From Sphingomonas panacis (GTDB taxonomy: Bacteria > Pseudomonadota > Alphaproteobacteria > Sphingomonadales > Sphingomonadaceae), in NCBI RefSeq assembly GCF_001717955.1, contig NZ_CP014168.1, forward strand, positions 2,637,501 to 2,701,500: a stretch of 64,000 bases of DNA, in the 5' to 3' direction. The notes beneath the pieces are model-generated. The model was not told where the DNA came from. It saw only the letters and a program-made list of their open reading frames with translations, and did no database searches. Within the stretch, counting starts at the first letter, position 1, and each line of letters starts with the position of its first letter. The translations under genes and the position numbers were made by a program. Shown here in pieces: positions 8,564 to 14,291 of the stretch.

Positions 8564-9744
8564 CGGTGCGCGCCGGGGCGCAGCCGCTCGCTTTCCTCGC
8601 CTCCGATCCGGCCGCGAGCCGTGGCCGGCTCCACCCCGAAGCGGGCGGCGACCTGCGCGGCCCGCGCGACGCCTTCCAGCGCGACCGCGACCGGATCATC
8701 CACTCGATCAGCTTCCGCCGGCTGCGCCACAAGACCCAGGTGTTCATGGCGCCCGACGGCGACCATTTCCGCGTGCGGCTGACTCACAGCCTCGAAGTCG
8801 CGCAGATCGCGCGGACGATCGCGCGCGTGCTCGGTCTCAACGAGGATCTCACTGAGGCGCTCGCGCTCGCGCACGATATCGGCCATCCGCCGTTCGGCCA
8901 TGCCGGCGAAAAGGCGCTGAGCGCTGCGCTCGCGGATGCAGGCGGGTTCGACCACAACGGCAACACCTTGCGCGCCCTGATGTGGATCGACAGCCCCTAT
9001 CCGCGCTGGCGGGGCCTCAATCTTTCGTGGGAGACGCTGGAAGGGCTGGCCAAGCATAACGGCCCGATCACCAGACCGGGTTGGGCGCTCGCCGAAGCCG
9101 ACACGATGTTTCCGCTCGAACTGACGCACTGGTCGTCGCTCGAGGCCCAGGTCGCGGCGATCGCGGACGACATCGCCTATGACAATCACGATATCGACGA
9201 TGGCCTGCGTGCCGGGCTGCTCACGCTCGACCAGTTGCTCGAAGTACCTCTGGTCGCGCGCAACTGGGCCGGCGCCTGTGCGCGGTTCGAGGATGTCGCG
9301 CCCGCGCGGCTGACCGGCGAGCTGATCCGCAGCCAGATCGGCGTCATGGTCAACGATCTCATCGCCGAGACTCAGCAGCGCGTTGCTGAGCATCGCATCG
9401 AAAGCGCCGACGATGTCCGCGCGGCGGGGCGCTGCCTGGCGGCATTTTCGCCCCGGCTGCGCGAGGAGGAGCGCGACCTCAAGCGTTTCATGTACGCCAA
9501 TCTCTATTATCATCCGCGCCAGCTCGAAGCGGCGGACGCGGCGGAGAAGATCGTTGCGGGATTGTTCGCCGCCTATCGCGACGCGCCGGATCTGATGCCG
9601 GCGGAATGGGCGACGCGGCTACCGGCGGAGGAGCCGTGGCGCAGCCGCCACATCGCCGATTTCATCGCGGGGATGACCGATCGTTACGCGGTCTCGCGCT
9701 ACCGCGAATGCGTCGGGCAGATCGATTTGCCCGAGGGCTTCTGA
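8560..9744 (+). CDS. dgt: deoxyguanosinetriphosphate triphosphohydrolase-like protein
   Basis: A 394-residue HD-domain protein of the dGTPase family, which releases tripolyphosphate from dNTPs. The N-terminal signature RDAFQRDRDRIIHSISFRRL is followed by the metal-binding HD motifs HSLEVAQIAR and LAHDIGHPPFGHAGE (about residues 72-130). Length and layout fit the bacterial type-2 dGTPase-like group. Actual substrate preference cannot be read from the sequence. The ATG overlaps the stop of the SPOR gene (ATGA), so the two are probably co-transcribed. Confidence 0.92.
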   Translation: MTVRAGAQPLAFLASDPAASRGRLHPEAGGDLRGPRDAFQRDRDRIIHSISFRRLRHKTQVFMAPDGDHFRVRLTHSLEVAQIARTIARVLGLNEDLTEALALAHDIGHPPFGHAGEKALSAALADAGGFDHNGNTLRALMWIDSPYPRWRGLNLSWETLEGLAKHNGPITRPGWALAEADTMFPLELTHWSSLEAQVAAIADDIAYDNHDIDDGLRAGLLTLDQLLEVPLVARNWAGACARFEDVAPARLTGELIRSQIGVMVNDLIAETQQRVAEHRIESADDVRAAGRCLAAFSPRLREEERDLKRFMYANLYYHPRQLEAADAAEKIVAGLFAAYRDAPDLMPAEWATRLPAEEPWRSRHIADFIAGMTDRYAVSRYRECVGQIDLPEGF

Positions 9745-9770
9745 GGCCTGATATCCGTGGGTGTGCCGAT

Positions 9771-9813
9771 CCCGGACCGGTTCCGCCGATGCTCGATCGC
9801 GGAACCGTCCGGG
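9771..9813. terminator. long hairpin between convergent dgt and entericidin genes
   Basis: CCCGGAC-C-GGTTCCGC (9771-9786) pairs with GCGGAACC-GTCCGGG (9799-9813), giving 15 base pairs with one bulged C and a 12-base loop. It sits exactly between two convergent genes. Neither side has a T tract, so if it terminates transcription it may need Rho or act as a 3' end stabiliser for both mRNAs. Confidence 0.6.
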
Positions 9814-9827
9814 GGCACTGCCAGCGC

Positions 9828-9962
9828 TTACTTGGTGTCGTGCGCGGTCTTCGCGACGGCGTCGCCAGCCGAGCTGACATCCTTGCCTGCGCCTTCGACC
9901 GTGTTGCACGCGCTGACGAGCAATGCACCGGCGACAAGCGCCAATCCGACGAGCTTACGCAT
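9828..9962 (-). CDS. entericidin A/B family small lipoprotein
   Basis: A 44-residue lipoprotein precursor. The signal sequence MRKLVGLALVAGALLVSAC ends in a lipobox (LVSAC), and the mature part is NTVEGAGKDVSSAGDAVAKTA, which matches the entericidin family. Entericidins are small cell-envelope lipoproteins, in some bacteria linked to bacteriolysis and often stress-regulated. The start at 9962 has AGGAG about 8 bases upstream. The frame is open upstream to 10175 but without entericidin-like sequence. A sequence matching the EcfG promoter consensus lies upstream at 10198-10222. Confidence 0.9.
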   Translation of the reverse strand: MRKLVGLALVAGALLVSACNTVEGAGKDVSSAGDAVAKTAHDTK

Positions 9963-10105
9963 CTGTGTATCTCCTGAACTCTGGAAGAAAACGCCTTCCG
10001 TTCGGACAATGATCGGCGGCACCGTGCGTTCCGTAGGAAGAACGATTTGGCCAGCGCGCCATCGATATCGGAAAAGCCATGCCCCAAAAGAATGTGGGTC
10101 CGGAG

Positions 10106-10135
10106 GCGCCACCCGGGGGGGGGGGAGGGTGGCGC
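10106..10135. repeat. hairpin with an 11-G homopolymer loop
   Basis: GCGCCACCC (10106-10114) pairs with GGGTGGCGC (10127-10135). The loop is eleven consecutive G (10115-10125) plus one A. Partial pairing continues outward (GGGTC at 10097 with GACCC at 10140). Homopolymers of this length are prone to slippage in vivo and in sequencing, so the exact run length is uncertain. Confidence 0.7.
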
Positions 10136-10197
10136 TTCCAGACCCGTGTCTTGGATAGCGAGAGCGGGGGGGCATAAAGTCGCTATCCGAGGTGTAG

Positions 10198-10222
10198 AAC
10201 GTCCTTTTCGGGATCAGGTTCC
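10198..10222 (-). promoter_or_regulatory. EcfG-type promoter facing the entericidin gene
   Basis: On the minus strand the sequence reads GGAAC (10222-10218), 16 bases, then CGTT (10201-10198). This is the exact alphaproteobacterial EcfG consensus GGAAC-N16/17-CGTT. The predicted start is near 10190, about 230 bases before the entericidin ATG. The gene for EcfG itself is 3 kb away. Confidence 0.65.
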
Positions 10223-10283
10223 GGCCGCATCGATAAAAAAAGCGATTCTTTGAAGCGGCTTTTCGCGCGGTCTTCGCAAACGC

Positions 10284-11873
10284 TCAGTCGCGGCCGGTGA
10301 TCGCGATCGCGATCTCATAGGCGCCGACGAACGGATCATAATGGAGTTTCGATCGCAACTGCCGCGACAGCCCTTCCATCACCCTGCCGTAGCGCTCGGC
10401 GACGAGAACCTGCACTTCATCGCCATCGATCAGCCCGGGCGATACCACACGCAGGATCGCCCGGTCGGGTGTCTCGCCGTCGCGAACCGAGATTCGGATC
10501 GGCGCCGCCGCGTTCGATGTCATCGACAGTTCGACGATCTCGGTGACCAGGAACGACACCGCGATCGCGATATCCTGAGTGGCCAGCACCGGCGCAATCT
10601 CGATCGCGATGCTGAGCTTGGCCGATCCTTCGGGCGCGGTTGCGCGGATGTTCGAGGCGAGCTCGCCGATCACCGAGCGAAGCGACAGGCCGCGATTGAC
10701 TTCCAGCTCGGCGAAATGGTGGCGATGCACCACTGCCAGCGCATCGACGCGGCGCTGGATCGAGGCATAGGCCGCAGTCGCTTCGGCACTGCGCGCGCCG
10801 CGGGCATGGAAGTTGATGAGGCTGGAGATGACCTGAAGGTTGTTCTTGACGCGGTGATGCACCTCGCGAGTCAGCTTGGTTTGCCGCACCAGCCCTTCGG
10901 CCAGCCCCGCCTCATGCTCGGCGACGGTGCGGCTGATCGCGCGGAACGTGTCGCCGAGTTCGCGAATCTCCTGCGCGGGCAGCAGCCTGACCGCGTCGGG
11001 GTTGATCTCCTCGCCGGGTGTGAACGAGGCGACGCTGGCGCGCAGGCTGCGCAACGGGCGGATCAGCAGCCGGTCGACCACCAGCCAAGCGATGCCGGCG
11101 GCGGCGGCCCACATCACGATCGGCAACAGCATCGCGATCAGCACCGGCGAGGTGATCGGCGCGCTGCGTGCGCGGGTCTGCAAGGTGAGGTCGCCGATGC
11201 CGAGATCGATCAGCAGCGTGCCGCGCCGTTCGAGCGCTTCGCGCGGCGGCAGGTCGAACAACGTCAGCGCCTCGCCGCCGCCGAGAATCTGCGCTTCGTA
11301 ATCGGGTGCGAACGCGCTCGGCCTGGCGGTGCGGGCGAGGAACGCGGCGGGGAAGAACGCCTCGGCGTGCGTGCGGCCGCTGGTACCTTTGATCGCGAGC
11401 GTGACGCCACGGCCCGGGATCACGCGGGCGGCGATCGGCTCGGTGGCGGACGGCGCGACGGCGATGTCGGGGGGCAGCGCTGATCCGCAGATCGCGCGGC
11501 CATTCGCGTCCGAGATCGCGAAGCGCGACCCGCTCGCGGCCTGCGGTGCGAACACGCCCTGCGCGCGTGCGCAGCTCGGCGCATCGGCGGCGTCGGTATC
11601 GAGCGCGCCGAGCGCGACGCGCAGTGCCGTCATATCGCCGATCAACTCGATGCCGATCTTGCGAGCGCTCTCGGCAGAGGCGATTCGCAATGCGGCCCGC
11701 GTGCTGTCGTCGGCGATCTGCGTGGTGCGCAGCGATGCGAAGAACGCAATGATCGCCAGCGGCAGCAGCGCCGTGCTCAGGATCAAAAAGACTTTGGCGC
11801 CCGTCGGCAGACGCGCTGCAAGGCTGCGCTGCTCCGTCGGACTGGCCGCGGACGCGCCGGCTTCCAGGGTCAT
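10284..11873 (-). CDS. phyP: PhyP-like HisKA_2 membrane sensor of the general stress response
   Basis: A 529-residue sensor with membrane segments at about 27-48 and 243-267, a periplasmic domain between them, a HAMP-like linker, and a HisKA_2 dimerisation domain with EVHHRVKNNLQ (His at 339-340). The ATP-binding domain is degenerate. The N-box region reads FLVTEIVELSM where active kinases have LVTELVTNA, and I see no clear DXGXG or GLGL boxes. That fits PhyP, described in a Sphingomonas strain as a negative regulator that dephosphorylates PhyR, better than a kinase. It lies 4 bases after nepR on the same strand. The phosphatase role is inferred from family and context. Confidence 0.8.
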   Translation of the reverse strand: MTLEAGASAASPTEQRSLAARLPTGAKVFLILSTALLPLAIIAFFASLRTTQIADDSTRAALRIASAESARKIGIELIGDMTALRVALGALDTDAADAPSCARAQGVFAPQAASGSRFAISDANGRAICGSALPPDIAVAPSATEPIAARVIPGRGVTLAIKGTSGRTHAEAFFPAAFLARTARPSAFAPDYEAQILGGGEALTLFDLPPREALERRGTLLIDLGIGDLTLQTRARSAPITSPVLIAMLLPIVMWAAAAGIAWLVVDRLLIRPLRSLRASVASFTPGEEINPDAVRLLPAQEIRELGDTFRAISRTVAEHEAGLAEGLVRQTKLTREVHHRVKNNLQVISSLINFHARGARSAEATAAYASIQRRVDALAVVHRHHFAELEVNRGLSLRSVIGELASNIRATAPEGSAKLSIAIEIAPVLATQDIAIAVSFLVTEIVELSMTSNAAAPIRISVRDGETPDRAILRVVSPGLIDGDEVQVLVAERYGRVMEGLSRQLRSKLHYDPFVGAYEIAIAITGRD

Positions 11874-11877
11874 GACG

Positions 11878-12057
11878 TCAGTCGAGCTTGCCTAGAAGAT
11901 CAAGCATCTCGGCGGGTATCGCCTCTTCGACAGTCTTTTCATAGACGGTGCGAAGGGCCGCGCCCATGTCGCGATCCTTGCTCTGTACCTTCGCACGCGC
12001 GGCCGGCGGCTTTTTTGAAGACTCGTCGCCCGAACGCAATGTCGTCCCCTTTGGCAT
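11878..12057 (-). CDS. nepR: anti-sigma factor NepR
   Basis: A 59-residue protein with the NepR core GAALRTVYEKTVEEAIPAEM followed by LDLLGKLD. NepR holds the stress sigma factor EcfG inactive until phosphorylated PhyR titrates it away (partner switching). The start at 12057 (MPKGTTLRSG) was chosen because it gives the usual length of about 60 residues; its ribosome binding site is weak. A longer open frame reaching 12279 runs through the divergent promoter region and was rejected. It is followed directly by the PhyP-like gene and read away from phyR. Confidence 0.9.
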   Translation of the reverse strand: MPKGTTLRSGDESSKKPPAARAKVQSKDRDMGAALRTVYEKTVEEAIPAEMLDLLGKLD

Positions 12058-12087
12058 TCCGGCAGCGCCGGGATTTCGAAAACATGG

Positions 12088-12107
12088 CCAGCCGGTTTTC
12101 CGGCTGG
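12088..12107 (-). promoter_or_regulatory. hairpin in the nepR leader
   Basis: CCAGCCGG (12088-12095) and CCGGCTGG (12100-12107) form a perfect 8-bp stem with a 4-base loop, TTTT on the plus strand and AAAA in the nepR transcript. It lies 31-50 bases before the nepR start, downstream of the predicted EcfG promoter, so it would be part of the nepR leader. It may affect mRNA stability or translation, or be an operator. Confidence 0.5.
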
Positions 12108-12143
12108 AAGCGGTGGTTGTTACACGTCGTGTCGCTGCAATGA

Positions 12144-12168
12144 AACCAAAGACCGCTTTGATTGTTCC
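12144..12168 (-). promoter_or_regulatory. EcfG-type promoter of nepR
   Basis: The minus strand reads GGAAC (12168-12164), 16 bases, then GGTT (12147-12144). This differs from the EcfG consensus GGAAC-N16/17-CGTT by one base in the -10. It faces nepR with a leader of roughly 80 bases. Control of NepR by EcfG would give negative feedback, which is known in other Alphaproteobacteria. Confidence 0.65.
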
Positions 12169-12277
12169 ACATGCGACGCGAAAAAGCCGGGGCGATGTTT
12201 CCGGCCGTTTCGCATTGCATTGCCGACCCCGCGCTTCCAGAAGGGGCGGCGTTATCTCACGGAGGACAACGACAGTC

Positions 12278-13081
12278 ATGTCGCTAGGACAACAGCTCGC
12301 ACCCCACCTTCCTTTCCTCCGGCGTTATGGGCGCGCACTGACCGGTAGCCAGACGCAGGGTGACCGCTATGTCCGCGCCACGCTCGAGGCGATCGTCGCC
12401 GCTCCTGCGGAATTTCCGCGCGATGTCGATCCGCGGCTCGGGCTGTACCGTATGTTCCAGGCGATCTGGAGTTCGGCCAATTACGACGAGACCGCCGACG
12501 AGGCGAGTGTCGATCCGCAGGCCGATGCCGAGGCGATCGCGCGTGCCCGCCTCGCGCGGATGACGCCGCTGTCGCGTCAGGCGCTGCTGCTCACCGCGAT
12601 GGAAGGCTTCACCCCCGAGGACGCGGCCTATCTGATCGACGTCGACCCGAACGAAGTCGAATCGCTCGTCGCCGAGGCGCTCACCGAAATCGAGAAGCAG
12701 ACGCGCAGCCGCGTGCTCATCATCGAGGACGAGCCGATCATCGCGATGGATATCGAGACGATCGTGCGCGATCTCGGCCATGACGTCACCGGCGTCGCCG
12801 TGACGCGCGACGAAGCAGTCGCGCTGGCGATGGAGGATCGTCCCGGCCTCGTGCTCGCCGACATCCAGCTCGCCGACGACAGCTCGGGGATCGATGCCGT
12901 CAAGGACATCCTCGCCCAGTTCGCCGTTCCGGTGATCTTCATCACCGCCTTCCCCGAGCGTCTGTTGACCGGCGAGCGGCCCGAGCCGACGTTCCTCATC
13001 ACCAAGCCGTTCCAGCGTTCGACGGTCAAGGCGGCGATCAGCCAGGCCTTGTTCTTCGATTCCGCCACCGTTCCGGCCTGA
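12278..13081 (+). CDS. phyR: general stress response regulator PhyR
   Basis: A 267-residue protein with an N-terminal EcfG-like (sigma-mimic) domain at about 1-140 and a C-terminal receiver domain at about 145-262. The acidic pair is in VLIIEDEP (150-152), the phospho-acceptor is Asp195 in LVLADIQLAD, and the conserved lysine is in ITKPF (243). VPVIFITAF matches the FATGUY-type receiver motif of this group. When phosphorylated, PhyR exposes the sigma-like domain and captures NepR. The start at 12278 follows GGAGGA at 12261. It is transcribed divergently from nepR. Confidence 0.96.
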   Translation: MSLGQQLAPHLPFLRRYGRALTGSQTQGDRYVRATLEAIVAAPAEFPRDVDPRLGLYRMFQAIWSSANYDETADEASVDPQADAEAIARARLARMTPLSRQALLLTAMEGFTPEDAAYLIDVDPNEVESLVAEALTEIEKQTRSRVLIIEDEPIIAMDIETIVRDLGHDVTGVAVTRDEAVALAMEDRPGLVLADIQLADDSSGIDAVKDILAQFAVPVIFITAFPERLLTGERPEPTFLITKPFQRSTVKAAISQALFFDSATVPA

Positions 13082-13090
13082 TTTTTTTAC

Positions 13091-13142
13091 GCGGGTTCCA
13101 ACCGGTACGGAGCCAAAACGGTTCTCGTCGGTTGAAACCCGC
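13091..13142 (+). promoter_or_regulatory. inverted repeat abutting the start of the small membrane protein gene
   Basis: GCGGGTTCCAACCG (13091-13104) pairs with CGGTTGAAACCCGC (13129-13142), 13 of 14 positions, around a 24-base loop. The right arm ends at the base before the ATG at 13143, and no Shine-Dalgarno sequence is visible. A weak EcfG-like match (GGAGC at 13109, 16 bases, GGTT at 13130) overlaps it. It could be an operator, a translation-blocking hairpin, or part of a promoter for a nearly leaderless mRNA. Confidence 0.5.
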
Positions 13143-13289
13143 ATGGCCCAGGAAGAAGACCCCACCGAGATCAGCGGCACCGATGCACGCAGCGGAGCAA
13201 CCCCGCACGTCACGCGCTATGTTCTGGGCATATCCTTGATTCTGATCATCGTGCTGTTCGCGCTGGTTCTGCTATGGGGCGGTCGCTGA
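13143..13289 (+). CDS. 48-residue single-span membrane protein in the stress locus
   Basis: A short gene reading MAQEEDPTEISGTDARSG, then HVTRY and one hydrophobic segment (VLGISLILIIVLFALVLLWG), ending GGR. The topology is an acidic, probably cytoplasmic tail plus one membrane helix. It lies between phyR and ecfG on the same strand. I do not recognise a family. The strong membrane segment and the position support a real gene, but there is no visible ribosome binding site and the start abuts a palindrome. A link to stress signalling is inference. Confidence 0.6.
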   Translation: MAQEEDPTEISGTDARSGATPHVTRYVLGISLILIIVLFALVLLWGGR

Positions 13290-13380
13290 GACCGATCCCG
13301 CGTGATCGCGTCTTGGACAGTGGATGGACTTTGCACGCCCCCATCACCATGTTGTGTACCGGGAATGGAAACGGATGTTG

Positions 13381-14025
13381 ATGACAGACGCTCGCAATAC
13401 CGATGACGAGGAAGCCCCCGCCGCGGTGGAGCACGTCGCGCTCTCCGACAAGGATTTCAAGGCGCAGCTCGCACAGGTGATCCCGCATCTGCGCGCGTTC
13501 GGCCGCTCGCTGTCGGGCAGCCGCGACCTCGCCGACGATCTCGTTCAGGAAACCTTGATGAAGGCATGGGCCGCGCGCCTGCGCTTTCAGGCCGGCACCA
13601 ACATGCGGGCTTGGACCTTCATCATTCTGCGCAACCTGTATCTCTCGCAGATGCGCCGCGCGCGCTTCAAGGGCGAGTGGGACGACCTCGTCGCCGACCG
13701 GATTCTCGCCGCGCCGGCGAGCCAGGACCGCCACGTCGAGCTAGGCGACATGCAGCGTGCCTTGCTGCATCTGCCGCAACCGCAACGCGAAGCGCTGATT
13801 CTGGTCGGTGCGGGTGGGTTCGCTTATGAAGAGGCTGCGGAGATCTGCGGCGTCGCCGTCGGTACGATCAAAAGCCGCGTCGCGCGTGGCCGCGTCGCTC
13901 TGGAGGCATTGATGAGCGATAACAGCCTGCCGTCACGCCGCACCCACAGCAACGAACCCGGCATGACCGCGCTCGACACGATCATGGGCGAAGTCGACGA
14001 TCTCAGCCGAGACCGCGACGCCTGA
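13381..14025 (+). CDS. ecfG: general stress response sigma factor EcfG
   Basis: A 214-residue ECF sigma factor of the EcfG (ECF15) group. Region 2 reads HLRAFGRSLSGSRDLADDLVQETLMKAWAA and TNMRAWTFIILRNLYLSQMRR. Region 4 reads LPQPQREALILVGAGGFAYEEAAEICGVAVGTIKSRVARGR. It directs RNA polymerase to GGAAC-N16/17-CGTT promoters once PhyR removes NepR. The start was set at 13381 (MTDARN) after GGAAACGG; the in-frame ATG at 13375 is equally possible. It is in the same locus as phyR, nepR and the PhyP-like sensor. Confidence 0.96.
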   Translation: MTDARNTDDEEAPAAVEHVALSDKDFKAQLAQVIPHLRAFGRSLSGSRDLADDLVQETLMKAWAARLRFQAGTNMRAWTFIILRNLYLSQMRRARFKGEWDDLVADRILAAPASQDRHVELGDMQRALLHLPQPQREALILVGAGGFAYEEAAEICGVAVGTIKSRVARGRVALEALMSDNSLPSRRTHSNEPGMTALDTIMGEVDDLSRDRDA

Positions 14026-14029
14026 TCGC

Positions 14030-14182
14030 TCAGGCGCGTCGTGCCGCGAGGTCGGCCTGGTCGATGGTCCGCAGCAGCATCATCATGTCGCAATCGTCGG
14101 CGGGCGCCTCGAACGCGCGCCGGAGCGCGCCGCTGATCGTGTCGCTGCGACGCGGCATCGGTATCGCATAGCGCACGGGCAT
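14030..14182 (-). CDS. 50-residue hypothetical protein convergent with ecfG
   Basis: The protein starts MPVRYAIPMPRRSDTISGAL and ends DDCDMMMLLRTIDQADLAARRA. The start at 14182 follows a good GGAGG site by 6 bases; the longer frame starting at 14218 or 14302 lacks one. It ends 4 bases from the ecfG stop, tail to tail. It has no signal peptide or membrane segment. The C-terminal half looks helical and acidic. I do not recognise it. Its size and place next to a sigma factor make a regulatory role conceivable, but nothing in the sequence shows that. Confidence 0.6.
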   Translation of the reverse strand: MPVRYAIPMPRRSDTISGALRRAFEAPADDCDMMMLLRTIDQADLAARRA

Positions 14183-14291
14183 CGCAGCCTCCGTATCTGG
14201 GTTTGACTTGATCGACATAAAGACAAAACAAATCACCATCGGATTTGTTGCTTTCCGTTCCGAAACGTTTGCATGAATTCGATCGGGTGAC

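Larger units (their letters stand above)
9963..10283. other. 321-bp noncoding region upstream of the entericidin gene
   Basis: I see no convincing gene here. It holds an EcfG-type promoter facing left (10198-10222), an inverted repeat GGATAGCG/CGCTATCC (10153-10160 and 10181-10188), and a hairpin with a run of eleven G in its loop (10106-10135). A transcript from that promoter would have a structured leader of over 200 bases before the entericidin start. Confidence 0.6.

Noticed and set aside
9963..10175. Longer reading frame for the entericidin gene
   Set aside because: The added residues are low-complexity translations of the poly-G hairpin and leader; the AGGAG site and lipoprotein signal fix the start at 9962.
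12101..12125. EcfG-like promoter for phyR (GGAAG then CGTG)
   Set aside because: It mismatches both boxes of the consensus and overlaps the nepR leader hairpin, so it is too weak to call.
14236..14261. GGAAC on the minus strand before the 50-residue gene
   Set aside because: The sequence 16-17 bases downstream is GATG or ATGG, not CGTT, so there is no matching -10.
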